From: Venatoribacter pacificus
GTDB lineage: Bacteria > Pseudomonadota > Gammaproteobacteria > Pseudomonadales > Oceanobacteraceae
Length of the DNA stretch: 64,000 nt
Reading direction: 5' to 3'
NCBI RefSeq assembly: GCF_025318105.1
Contig: NZ_JAOANI010000019.1
Coordinates: 186,001 to 250,000 of the forward strand
In this document: positions 34,757-46,448 of the stretch, piece by piece
Layout of the letters: the number at the start of each line of letters is the position of its first letter
Position numbering within the stretch: the stretch's first letter is position 1
Program-made: the position numbers and the translations under genes
The notes under the pieces: model-generated
Told to the model about the DNA's origin: nothing
Database searches by the model: none
What the model saw: only the letters and a program-made list of their open reading frames with translations

Positions 34757-35548
34757 TCAGTGGTTAAAACTGCCCGCGCGGGCTCCCTTCAGTGTTTGCT
34801 GCAATTGCTGAGGCATATCGGTAAATACGCCGTCTACGCCCGCCTGCAGCAGCCGTTGCGCCGTGTCGGCATCGTTTACGGTAAACACCAGCATATGGTA
34901 GCCAGCATCACGGATGGCACTTACCTGTGCGGCATCGAAAAACTCCTTGGCGAAATGCAGTCCGGCGCAATCGGCTTCTTCCAGCCGGTGTTGCCAGTCG
35001 GCCGGAATCGCTTCGACATTTAGCGCGCGGGTAATGTGCGGCATATGCCGGCGCGCAGACTGCAGTGCGTGGATGCTGAAGCTGCTGAGCAACAGTGGCT
35101 GCTCAAAGTGAACCTGCTGTAAGGCTTTATGAATGGCCCACACGGTTTCCGGCTCACGCCCGATGGTCGGTTTGATTTCCAGGTTCAGCCCAAGCTCCAG
35201 ATGACTGGCCAGTGCCAGTAGCTCCGACAGGGTCAGAATCTGTTCGCCACGGAACTGATCACTGAACCAGCGGCCGACATCGAGCTGCTTCAGTTCCGCC
35301 AGGCGCTTCTGGATCACCAGCCCGTCGCCATCGGAGCAGCGCTTGAGATCGGCATCGTGGTGAATGACGGCAATGCCATCGGCCGAAATGGTGACATCAA
35401 CCTCCACCCACTGTGCTCCCTGACGGGCCGCCAGTTCAATGGCTGCACGGGTATTTTCCGGCGCATGAGCGCTGGCGCCGCGGTGGGCAATCACCGGACT
35501 CATGTCTTCGTAAGCATCCGGGCTCGAAAAAGGAATCGTGGTTGGCAT
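34757..35548 (-). CDS. Glycerophosphodiester phosphodiesterase family protein
   Basis: A 263-residue cytoplasmic GDPD (UgpQ-like). HRGASAHAPENT near residues 22-33 carries the catalytic His/Arg and metal-binding Glu. WVEVDVTISADGIAVIHHD (near 47-65) supplies the second catalytic His, and LNLEIKP the third metal ligand. The C-terminus has the VFTVNDADTAQRLLQAGVDGVFTD motif. It hydrolyses glycerophosphodiesters to glycerol-3-phosphate plus alcohol. No signal peptide. It lies 33 bp downstream of the MATE gene and is probably co-transcribed. Confidence 0.92.
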   Translation of the reverse strand: MPTTIPFSSPDAYEDMSPVIAHRGASAHAPENTRAAIELAARQGAQWVEVDVTISADGIAVIHHDADLKRCSDGDGLVIQKRLAELKQLDVGRWFSDQFRGEQILTLSELLALASHLELGLNLEIKPTIGREPETVWAIHKALQQVHFEQPLLLSSFSIHALQSARRHMPHITRALNVEAIPADWQHRLEEADCAGLHFAKEFFDAAQVSAIRDAGYHMLVFTVNDADTAQRLLQAGVDGVFTDMPQQLQQTLKGARAGSFNH

Positions 35549-35581
35549 GGCAGGACTCAGTGTGATTGATCTGAAACGGGT

Positions 35582-36940
35582 TTAAATAGAAATATGAGCC
35601 CAGCGGCGTGAGCGCCAGATGAGGCCATAAATCAGCGACAACGTAATACGTTGTCCGCCCTGAAGCAACCAGATTCCCAGCAGACCAAAACCGGCGACCG
35701 GACCGATCAGAAACGCCAGTGGCAGCAGGATGCCCCATTGCATTAACAGGTTGATGTGCATCACCTGACGGCTGGCACCGGCCCCCAGCAAGGCTTGCGT
35801 CAGCACCATGGCCGTTACTTCAAACGCAATGTTGATGCCGGTAATGCGCAGTGGCCAGCGCCCCAGTTCGATCAGGTGCTGTTCCGGGGTAAATAAGCGC
35901 AGAACCAGATCGGGAAGCAGCCATAACGGCAGACCGAGCAGGGCCATCATCAGCATGGCGACCCGCACGACCTCCCAGCCCCAGCGGTAGGCGTCAGCGC
36001 GATCACCACGACCAAGGGCGTGACCGACCAGGCTGGTCGAGGCAATGCCGAGGCCAACGGCCGGCAGAATCAGCAACAGGCCAAGACTGATCAGAATATG
36101 ACCAATGGCCTGCTCCTGAGTACCGACCTGGCCAATAATCCAGAACAGCACGCTCACCCCCAGGGCAAATAACGTTTGCTGGGCCGAGTTGGGCAGAGCC
36201 AGGCGCATCACGCTCAGTAACGTACTGCGCTGGGTGCGGTTGTGGCCATGGAAGCGCTGGCGATGGCGGGTAAAGGTTTGCCAGAAATACAGCGCGCTGC
36301 CAAAGAACAGGGCGATGGTGGTGCCAATGCCGGAGCCTACCGCGCCCAATCCTTGCCAGCTGCCGACACCAAAGATCAGCAGGTAACTGACGCCGACATT
36401 CACCAGGTGCATGATCAGCAGAGTCTGCAGATACGTCTTACCTTCGCCAATGCCATTCCAGAAGCCGCGAAACACGAAGTTCATACCGACCGCGACCGTC
36501 GCCAGAGTGCGCCATTCAAAATACGGTACGGCAATCTCCAGAACGTGCGGATCCGCGCTGAACAGCGGAATAACGTAAGGTGCGGCCAGAATAAACAGCA
36601 GGGTAAGCGGCAGGCTGATGGCGAGCGCCAGAAGCAGACCGGCAATTAATGGCTCAAACAAACGCTGATGTTCACCGGCACCAAAGCGCCTTGCCACCAA
36701 TGCCTGCACACCGGCTGACAGTCCCATGACCATCGACACGGTAATAAAGGTGGCGTAGCCGCCGACGCCAACACCGGCCAGTGCGGCATCACCCAGGCGA
36801 CCGACCATGGCGGCATCGACCAGATTGATCAGGCTCTGCGACAGCATACCGCCGATAATCGGTACGCCGATGGTGAGAATGCGCAGCAGCCGCTGCGGTT
36901 CAATCCGCAGCAGCCGACTGAACGGCAGCAGCCAGCTCAC
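35582..36940 (-). CDS. MATE family efflux transporter
   Basis: A 452-residue inner-membrane protein with about 12 hydrophobic helices in two homologous halves. IGVPIIGGMLSQSLINLVDAAMVGRLGDAALAGVGVGGY (in parts, residues 24-64) is the classic MATE N-terminus; the second half opens with LRLALPNSAQQTLFALGVSVLFW. It probably exports cationic compounds using H+ or Na+. It is situated between metH (3 bp upstream) and the GDPD gene. The substrate cannot be predicted. Confidence 0.9.
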   Translation of the reverse strand: MSWLLPFSRLLRIEPQRLLRILTIGVPIIGGMLSQSLINLVDAAMVGRLGDAALAGVGVGGYATFITVSMVMGLSAGVQALVARRFGAGEHQRLFEPLIAGLLLALAISLPLTLLFILAAPYVIPLFSADPHVLEIAVPYFEWRTLATVAVGMNFVFRGFWNGIGEGKTYLQTLLIMHLVNVGVSYLLIFGVGSWQGLGAVGSGIGTTIALFFGSALYFWQTFTRHRQRFHGHNRTQRSTLLSVMRLALPNSAQQTLFALGVSVLFWIIGQVGTQEQAIGHILISLGLLLILPAVGLGIASTSLVGHALGRGDRADAYRWGWEVVRVAMLMMALLGLPLWLLPDLVLRLFTPEQHLIELGRWPLRITGINIAFEVTAMVLTQALLGAGASRQVMHINLLMQWGILLPLAFLIGPVAGFGLLGIWLLQGGQRITLSLIYGLIWRSRRWAHISI

Positions 36941-36943
36941 AAC

Positions 36944-40654
<3,711 letters not shown>

Positions 40655-40718
40655 AAATCTCTGATTTCTTAAACCGGAAAAATGGCGCGGGATTGTACCA
40701 GAGGTGGAAACGCTTGTC

Positions 40719-40743
40719 TTACCCAACCATTTTACTAGGGTAT
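40719..40743 (+). promoter_or_regulatory. IscR type-1-like binding site upstream of nfuA
   Basis: This 25-bp stretch matches about 20 of 25 positions of the published E. coli IscR type-1 consensus by eye (ACCC on the left, the TTTTA centre, GGGTAT on the right). It overlaps a candidate promoter (TTGTCT at 40714, TAGGGT at 40736) and lies 55 bp before the nfuA ATG. Repression by 2Fe-2S IscR would link NfuA level to cluster status. Confidence 0.6.
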
Positions 40744-40797
40744 TTCGTCTGGCGGCCCAATTCGCTACAATGGCGGCACTTGATAGAGGTAGAGACT

Positions 40798-41388
40798 ATG
40801 ACAACCTACGTAACCATCACCCCGGATGCTGAAGATTATCTGGCTCAGTTGCTGGAAAAGCAAAACGTTGAGGGGATGGCTGTTCGTGTTTTTATTACCC
40901 AGCCCGGCACGAAATACGCTGAGACCTGTCTGGCGTACTGTCGTCCGGATGAAGTTCATGCCAGCGATGTGTTGCAGGGAATGGATAAGCTGCGCGTCTT
41001 TGTTGAGGCGATGAGCATCCCGTATCTGGAAGAATCTGTTATTGATTTCGCCAAAGACCGCATGGGGGGGCAGCTGACCATTAAAGCGCCGAATGCGAAA
41101 ATGCCTAAGGTCACCTCTGACAGTCCGGTGGATGAGCGCATCAATTATCTGCTGTACACCGAAATCAATCCCGGCCTGGCGGCGCATGGCGGTGACGTCA
41201 GTTTGGTTGAACTGACCGATGATGGCGTGGCTGTACTGAAGTTTGGCGGTGGCTGCCAGGGTTGCAGCGCAGTCGATATGACACTGAAAGATGGCGTTGA
41301 AGCATCGTTAATTGCCAAAATTCCGGAAGTGAAAGCGGTGCGGGATGTAACCGACCACACCAAAGCTGACAATGCTTACTTCAAGTAA
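40798..41388 (+). CDS. nfuA: Fe-S cluster carrier NfuA
   Basis: A 196-residue protein with a degenerate A-type N-terminal domain (residues 1-95; Cys44 and Cys48 but not the full A-type Cys set) and a C-terminal Nfu domain with Cys153-x2-Cys156 in GGGCQGCSAVDMTL. It carries 4Fe-4S clusters to targets such as aconitase under stress. The ATG at 40798 follows AGAGGTAGAG. The divergent neighbour is metH, the same general region as in Pseudomonas. An IscR-like site lies in the promoter. Confidence 0.96.
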   Translation: MTTYVTITPDAEDYLAQLLEKQNVEGMAVRVFITQPGTKYAETCLAYCRPDEVHASDVLQGMDKLRVFVEAMSIPYLEESVIDFAKDRMGGQLTIKAPNAKMPKVTSDSPVDERINYLLYTEINPGLAAHGGDVSLVELTDDGVAVLKFGGGCQGCSAVDMTLKDGVEASLIAKIPEVKAVRDVTDHTKADNAYFK

Positions 41389-41400
41389 ACGCTGAAGAAC

Positions 41401-41440
41401 AGACACAAAAAAGCCAGCAGTTGCTGGCTTTTTTGTGTCT
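41401..41440. terminator. Bidirectional terminator nfuA/PilZ gene
   Basis: A perfect 19-bp inverted repeat (AGACACAAAAAAGCCAGCA and its complement) with a 2-nt centre, A and T tracts on both sides. Confidence 0.94.
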
Positions 41441-41448
41441 GCTAAGGC

Positions 41449-41751
41449 TCAGAGAAAAGAGTCGATGGTGGCTCCGATGCGGTAACTTTCATTGCCATTT
41501 TCTTCGACCCGGCAAATCGTTACCTGAGCTTCCAGTGGTGTGGTGTAGCCGCCGCCGCTGGATACCGTCAGGCGTCCGCTCAAGCCCATGGGGATGACTT
41601 CGCAGTGTTGCAATTGCACGCCGCTGCTGCTGAGGTCCAGACAGGTCAGGTCGTAGCTGCTGCCATCGCTGAGCGTCAGGGTGGCCGGAGCCGAGACCTG
41701 CATGCGGATGAAATTCCGTTTTTCTTGGTAGTTTCTCGCCAGACTGGACAT
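41449..41751 (-). CDS. Single-domain PilZ c-di-GMP-binding protein
   Basis: A 100-residue PilZ domain with both c-di-GMP motifs: RxxxR as Arg12-NFI-Arg16, and DxSxxG as Asp39 to Gly44 in LDLSSSGVQL. It should therefore bind c-di-GMP, unlike the type IV pilus assembly protein PilZ itself. The ATG at 41751 follows AAGGAG. The upstream region carries a good sigma-54 element, suggesting co-regulation with motility or pili. The nearby rssB/rssC-like genes are divergent. The partner protein is unknown. Confidence 0.88.
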   Translation of the reverse strand: MSSLARNYQEKRNFIRMQVSAPATLTLSDGSSYDLTCLDLSSSGVQLQHCEVIPMGLSGRLTVSSGGGYTTPLEAQVTICRVEENGNESYRIGATIDSFL

Positions 41752-41821
41752 GGTTTTTCTCCTTATTAGAGTCCTCCCGATGCTAGCGTGGTGACTAATT
41801 TTTGTACATTGAGAAAAATTC

Positions 41822-41837
41822 AGCATGCTCTGTGCCA
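41822..41837 (-). promoter_or_regulatory. Sigma-54 type promoter for the PilZ gene
   Basis: On the minus strand TGGCAC-N6-TGCT, with the invariant GG and GC separated by exactly 10 bp. It matches the -24/-12 consensus except one T in the -12 box. It predicts a transcript start near 41811, about 60 nt upstream of the ATG. Confidence 0.55.
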
Positions 41838-42031
41838 TAAGTGTCTTCCGCTAATAGTTTCACCCCCTTAAGCCCTGCCAAATCAAGGGTTTGTCTGCAA
41901 TATATTTTGCGTCATTACAAAACCTGACTATCCGGAAGGGTTTTTGCCCGTTAGCGGAGATTTTAGGGATTGCAAGGGGGTGCAGATGACGTTAGTGTTC
42001 GCCCCAATTGAGCGTATGCTGGGAGTTACTG

Positions 42032-43204
42032 ATGGCCGCGAGAGTGCTGGTCATTGACGATGATTCGACCGTCCGCGATAGCATGGTTGCCTTTTTAGAT
42101 GACTATGATTATCAGGTGCTGTCGGCCGCCTGTGGCCGTGATGCTTTGCAGTTGTTGGCTGAGCACAGCGTCGACGCCGTTGTCTGTGACCTCAAAATGC
42201 CGGGTTTGAATGGCATTGAGTTGCTTGAACGACTGAAGCTTGAACAGCCATTGCTGCCGGTTATTGTCGTCTCTGGCGCCGGGGTTATGGACGATGTGGT
42301 GAAAGCATTGCGCCTCGGGGCTGACGATTATCTGGTTAAGCCCATCCTTGATATGGAAGTTCTGCACCATTCGCTGAGAAAATCGCTGCAGCGCGCCGAG
42401 CTTGAAGCTGACAATAACGCCTATCGCGAACATCTGGAAAAAACCAACACTGAGTTGAAACGCGGCCTTGATGAGCTGCGCAATGACCAGCAAGCCGGAC
42501 GTCAGGCACAGCTGCGCATGCTGCCCGAACCGGTGCAGCTGGACGGGATTCAGTGTGATCACAAAATTATTCCCTCATTGATGCTCAGTGGCGATTTCCT
42601 CGATTATTTTGAGCTGGATGACAAACAGTTGGTGTTTTACATTGCCGACGTTTCCGGTCATGGCGCGTCATCGGCGTTTGTTACAGTACTGTTGAAAAAT
42701 CTTACGTACCGTCTGCGCCGCAATCTGCAGCGTGGCTCAAGTGATGATCTGCTGCATCCATCTCAGGTGCTGGACCGCATTAATTCAGAGCTTTTGGCGT
42801 CGGAGCTGGAAAAACACCTGACGATGTTTTATGGCGTGATTGATACGGAAACCCTGATGCTGAAATACAGTGTGGGAGGGCATTTCCCGATGCCGGTATT
42901 GCTGCAGAATGGCTCGGCAGAGTATCTGACCGGCCGTGGCATGCCCGTCGGTATGTTCCGCGAAGCGGAATATCAGAACTATGAGCTGCAACTGCCAGAG
43001 CCGTTCAGTTTGTTGTTGTTTTCGGACGGAATACTGGAAATCATGGCGGAACCGACCTTGAATGATAAAGAAGCCTTGTTATTGAAGGTGGCGGCAAACA
43101 GTCGCGGTGATCTTCAGCAAATATGCGCAGAGCTGGGTATCGATGATTTACCCGAAGTTCCGGATGATATTGCTATGGTTGCCATTGGCCGGGGTGTGTT
43201 ATGA
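42032..43204 (+). CDS. RssB-like response regulator with PP2C/SpoIIE phosphatase domain
   Basis: A 390-residue protein. The receiver domain (residues 1-120) has acidic VIDDD, phospho-acceptor Asp53 in VCDLKMPG and Lys in DDYLVKP. A helical linker leads to a PP2C phosphatase with its metal-binding Asp residues present: SGDF, ADVSGHG, LFSDGILE and DDIAMV. This differs from E. coli RssB, whose phosphatase domain is degenerate, and from HsbR, which carries an extra kinase domain. It resembles Pseudomonas RssB. It probably dephosphorylates the STAS protein encoded next (4-bp overlap). GGGAG precedes the ATG. Confidence 0.85.
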   Translation: MAARVLVIDDDSTVRDSMVAFLDDYDYQVLSAACGRDALQLLAEHSVDAVVCDLKMPGLNGIELLERLKLEQPLLPVIVVSGAGVMDDVVKALRLGADDYLVKPILDMEVLHHSLRKSLQRAELEADNNAYREHLEKTNTELKRGLDELRNDQQAGRQAQLRMLPEPVQLDGIQCDHKIIPSLMLSGDFLDYFELDDKQLVFYIADVSGHGASSAFVTVLLKNLTYRLRRNLQRGSSDDLLHPSQVLDRINSELLASELEKHLTMFYGVIDTETLMLKYSVGGHFPMPVLLQNGSAEYLTGRGMPVGMFREAEYQNYELQLPEPFSLLLFSDGILEIMAEPTLNDKEALLLKVAANSRGDLQQICAELGIDDLPEVPDDIAMVAIGRGVL

Positions 43205-43695
43205 CATCAGGTAAAGTTCAGGTGGCCTTCTGTAAAGGCATTCATGTGATCCGTCTGATCGGCGATGTGCGTCTTAATCTGTGCTCGGCACTGGAGCATT
43301 ATCTGGACGGCATACTGAACAACCCGGACTTCGATAATGTCTTGGTTGATTTGTCACTGGCGGAAGGGGTCGACAGTACGACGCTGGGTCAGATTGCTAA
43401 AATATCCATTATTTGCCGCGAACGTTTTGGCATCACCCCCACCATCTCCAGTCCCAATCCGGGCATCACCCGAATTCTGCTCAGCATGGGCTTTGATCAG
43501 GTCTTTCATATCATTAATGAACCCTTCTCCGATGAAGCGGATTTTCGTGAGTGGGCGGCGGATGCCGTGGATGAGGATAAAGCACGCGAGCAGGTTATTT
43601 CCGCTCATCGTGTGCTGATGAGCCTGAACGATAAAAATAAAGATGCATTCCGGGAGTTGGTTGATTCTCTTGAGTCAGACCGATTCCATTCTTAA
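43201..43695 (+). CDS. STAS-domain anti-sigma factor antagonist, RssC-like
   Basis: A 164-residue protein with a STAS domain at about residues 5-110: VRLIGDVRLNLCSALEHYL, then VLVDLSLAEGVDSTTLGQIAKI, where Ser/Thr of the DSTTLG turn are the likely phosphorylation sites. The 40-residue C-terminal helical tail is longer than in SpoIIAA. It is the presumed substrate of the upstream phosphatase: a partner-switch module controlling a sigma factor or its inhibitor. The kinase/anti-sigma partner is not in the window. Coupled by ATGA overlap. Confidence 0.84.
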   Translation: MTSGKVQVAFCKGIHVIRLIGDVRLNLCSALEHYLDGILNNPDFDNVLVDLSLAEGVDSTTLGQIAKISIICRERFGITPTISSPNPGITRILLSMGFDQVFHIINEPFSDEADFREWAADAVDEDKAREQVISAHRVLMSLNDKNKDAFRELVDSLESDRFHS

Positions 43696-43732
43696 CAGCT
43701 GAAATTCATTCTGCGAAACCCAAGGGGGCTAA

Positions 43733-44758
43733 GTGGTCATCCAAAAGGCGGCCGTAATCGGCGGTGGCAGCTTTGGCACAGTAGTAGCCAATATTCTTGC
43801 CGACAATCACATTCATACCGTGCAGTGGATGCGCAACGATGACGTTGCACGCAGCATTAATGAACAACACTCCAATCCACAGTATTTACCCGATGTCAGC
43901 CTGAATCCGGCGCTGACCGCGACCACCGACTTGCTTGACGCTATTCGTGGGGCTGAGGTGATCTTTGTTTCGGTGCCCAGTAAGTCGGTGCGTGAAGTTG
44001 TATCGTCTTTTTCGGCCGAACTGACGCCGGAGCAAGCGCTGGTCAGCACCACCAAAGGCATCGAGCCGGATGGTTTTCTGCTGATGAGTCAGGTACTGGC
44101 GGAAATTTGTCCGGATAACCCGGTGGGGGTTCTCAGCGGACCGAATCTTGCAAAAGAAATTGCTAAGCGTGAACTGGCGGCAACCGTTATAGCCAGTGAA
44201 AACAGTGACTTACGACGTAATATTCAGGAAGCACTGAGCTGTCCGTATTTCCGCGTGTACGCCTCCAATGACCTCTATGGGGTTGAGCTGAGCGGTGCTC
44301 TGAAAAATATCTACGCCATCGTATCCGGTTTTGTTGCCGCGCTGGGGATGGGCGAAAATACCCGCAGTATGATTATTACCCGCTCACTGGCCGAGATGAG
44401 CCGTTTTGCCGTGGCGCTGGGTGCGAATCCGCTCACCTTTCTGGGCCTGGCCGGGGTGGGCGATCTGGTGGTTACCTGTACGTCGCCATTGAGCCGCAAT
44501 TACCGGGTTGGTTACGCCATCGGTCAGGGCAAAAGTCTGGCAGAGGCTGTGGACGAACTGGGCGAAGTGGCAGAAGGTGTGAATACCTTGCGTTATGTCA
44601 GGGCAAAAGCGCAGGAATTAAGTATTTATATGCCCTTGGTGATGGGTGCCTATGAGGTGTTGTTCAATGGTGCCAATCCCAGGGTGGTTGCGCAGGGTCT
44701 GATGACCGGGGAACACGCCTCCGATGTGGAGTTTGCTTTACCCCGCTGTGACATATAA
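43733..44758 (+). CDS. gpsA: NAD(P)+-dependent sn-glycerol-3-phosphate dehydrogenase GpsA
   Basis: A 341-residue cytoplasmic enzyme that makes sn-glycerol-3-phosphate from DHAP for phospholipid synthesis. The Rossmann motif AVIGGGSFGTVVANILADN lies at residues 7-25, substrate residues are in LSGPNLAKEIAK near 137, and the catalytic Lys is in GVELSGALKNIYAI near 190. Start is GTG at 43733 after AAGGGGGC. It is followed by a small DUF4389 membrane protein and sixA in the same direction, with short gaps suggesting an operon. Confidence 0.96.
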   Translation: MVIQKAAVIGGGSFGTVVANILADNHIHTVQWMRNDDVARSINEQHSNPQYLPDVSLNPALTATTDLLDAIRGAEVIFVSVPSKSVREVVSSFSAELTPEQALVSTTKGIEPDGFLLMSQVLAEICPDNPVGVLSGPNLAKEIAKRELAATVIASENSDLRRNIQEALSCPYFRVYASNDLYGVELSGALKNIYAIVSGFVAALGMGENTRSMIITRSLAEMSRFAVALGANPLTFLGLAGVGDLVVTCTSPLSRNYRVGYAIGQGKSLAEAVDELGEVAEGVNTLRYVRAKAQELSIYMPLVMGAYEVLFNGANPRVVAQGLMTGEHASDVEFALPRCDI

Positions 44759-44803
44759 ACGCGGCATGATGGTCGTTGCGCAATTTTATTCATGAGGTCA
44801 GAA

Positions 44804-45082
44804 ATGAAAGATTTTAAAGAAAATGTCACATCCGACGCATTTTGGTTGAAAACGCTCTACATCGTCGGATTTTTCATCGTTTATCGGGTGCTGGATGTGC
44901 TGTTGCTGCTGATTACGCTGGTGCAGTGGGTATTCCGTTTGGTATCTGGCGAGCCTAATGCGTCATTGACCGAATTTGGCCAGGCGCTTGGCGAGTATGT
45001 GAAGCAAATTATTCACTACCTGTCTGGTGCCAGCGATGAAAAGCCTTTTCCGTTTCAGGACTGGCCGGACAGTAAAAACTGA
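44804..45082 (+). CDS. Small DUF4389 membrane protein
   Basis: A 92-residue protein of the DUF4389 family with one long hydrophobic region (about residues 20-45, IVGFFIVYRVLDVLLLLITLVQWVF in pieces). The family motif GEPNASLTEFGQALGEYVKQIIHYLS follows in parts, and the C-terminus is acidic (FPFQDWPD). No function is known. The ATG at 44804 is favoured by GAGG six bases upstream. It is consistently next to gpsA or sixA in relatives, which may hint at a membrane lipid role, but that is inference. Confidence 0.82.
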   Translation: MKDFKENVTSDAFWLKTLYIVGFFIVYRVLDVLLLLITLVQWVFRLVSGEPNASLTEFGQALGEYVKQIIHYLSGASDEKPFPFQDWPDSKN

Positions 45083-45099
45083 AATAAGGCTTTTGCCGA

Positions 45100-45564
45100 G
45101 TGAAAATCTGTATTGTTCGTCATGGCTCTGCGGTCAGCGGAGCCGTTCAGGATCAGAATCGTGGTTTGACTGAGCGCGGAGAAGCTCAGGCGGTTGGGGC
45201 TGGCCACTGGCTGGCCCAGCAAGCGTTTAATAACCCCCGTATTCTGGCCAGCCCTTTTCTGCGTGCGCGGCAAACGGCGCAAGCGATCGCCGACAGCCTG
45301 ACATTGCCGGTTGAAACCATGCCTCATCTGGTGCCGGACGGTGATGTTCAGCAATTGCTGAACGATCTGACTGCTCAGGAGCAGGATCTGATTCTGGTGT
45401 CGCACTTACCACTGGTCGGCCACCTGGCCGCCATGCTGGTTGATGGTCAGCTCTATGACCAGCCCTGGTCGCCAGCCGAGTGCTGGATTCTGCAGGGTGA
45501 TCTGGCTGCTGCAGGCTGTATGAGTGTTGATGCCGTCTGGTATCCGGTGCTCGACGGCCTCTGA
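45100..45564 (+). CDS. sixA: Phosphohistidine phosphatase SixA
   Basis: A 154-residue histidine phosphatase. The catalytic RHG motif is at residues 7-9 (IVRHGSAV), with ASPFLRARQTA near 47-57 and the second His in LVSHLPLVGHLAAML near 99. SixA removes phosphate from His residues, in E. coli mainly from the nitrogen phosphotransferase NPr. GTG start at 45100. It lies 17 bp after the DUF4389 gene. An intergenic stretch of about 98 bp to the next gene contains no clear terminator. Confidence 0.93.
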   Translation: MKICIVRHGSAVSGAVQDQNRGLTERGEAQAVGAGHWLAQQAFNNPRILASPFLRARQTAQAIADSLTLPVETMPHLVPDGDVQQLLNDLTAQEQDLILVSHLPLVGHLAAMLVDGQLYDQPWSPAECWILQGDLAAAGCMSVDAVWYPVLDGL

Positions 45565-45662
45565 TCAGCACCCCCGGCGGTTATATTGCGATAACGGCCG
45601 GATTCCCCCTTGTGTTGTTGCGGTCATCGCTTTAGCGTTGCGTTTTTTTATTGCGTCCGCTT

Positions 45663-46448
45663 ATGAAAGACATTCTCCATTTTTCCCACGCTAATGGTTT
45701 TCCGGCCGGTACTTACCGGGTGTTATTTGAATCACTGTCTGCCCATTACGATGTACGCAGCATTGACCGTATTGGTCACAATCCGGACTATCCGGTCACC
45801 GATAACTGGCGTCATCTGGAATCAGAACTGATCCATTATTTTGAGCGACATTACAAGCAGCCCGTGATCGCTGTCGGTCATTCGCTGGGCGGTTTGCTCA
45901 GCCTGATGGTGGCGGTGAAACGTCCCGATCTGATTAAAGCCCTGATCATGCTCGATTCTCCGGCGCTGTCCCCTCTGGAGGCAAACGGTCTGCGACTGGT
46001 TAAGCGCTTGGGCATGGTCGACAAAGTCACCCCGGCAGGGCGGACGGAAGGACGGCGCAGCGAGTGGCCATCGACGGCGGAGGCCATGGATTATTTTCGC
46101 GGTAAATCGTTGCTGCGTTACTTCGACGAGCGTTGCCTTAAAGATTATGTGCAAAGCGGAACAGCGCCGACAGAAAACGGCGTGGCACTGCGCTTTGATC
46201 CGGAGATCGAAATGAAAATCTACCGCACCGTGCCGCATAATCTGCGTGTACGCTCTGGCCTCAGGGTTCCCGGTGCTGCGGTCGGTGGTGAGCATAGTAA
46301 AGTATTTCGCCGTCTGAATGGCGCTTATATGCAAAGCCGCCTGGGCATGAAAGTACGCTGGTTGCCGGGCAGTCATATGTTTCCGCTGGAACGTCCGGAA
46401 CAGACAGCTGCGGTGATTCATCAGTTATTAGGAGAGCTATTGGCATGA
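45663..46448 (+). CDS. Alpha/beta hydrolase fold protein
   Basis: A 261-residue hydrolase. HFSHANGFPAGTYRVL forms the oxyanion region (HxNG type), and the nucleophile elbow GHSLGG (Ser near residue 76) is followed by a cap domain. The C-terminal His is in PGSHMFPLERPEQ, where the residues between it and the acid are typical of the fold. No signal peptide. The substrate cannot be inferred. It is coupled by ATGA overlap to a second hydrolase. The ATG at 45663 was preferred over an earlier non-ATG start; the ribosome site is weak. Confidence 0.82.
   Translation: MKDILHFSHANGFPAGTYRVLFESLSAHYDVRSIDRIGHNPDYPVTDNWRHLESELIHYFERHYKQPVIAVGHSLGGLLSLMVAVKRPDLIKALIMLDSPALSPLEANGLRLVKRLGMVDKVTPAGRTEGRRSEWPSTAEAMDYFRGKSLLRYFDERCLKDYVQSGTAPTENGVALRFDPEIEMKIYRTVPHNLRVRSGLRVPGAAVGGEHSKVFRRLNGAYMQSRLGMKVRWLPGSHMFPLERPEQTAAVIHQLLGELLA

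Noticed and set aside
40655..40797. Possible cobalamin riboswitch before metH
   Set aside because: The gap is only 143 bp, is shared with the nfuA promoter, and no B12-box-like sequence or long stem is seen.
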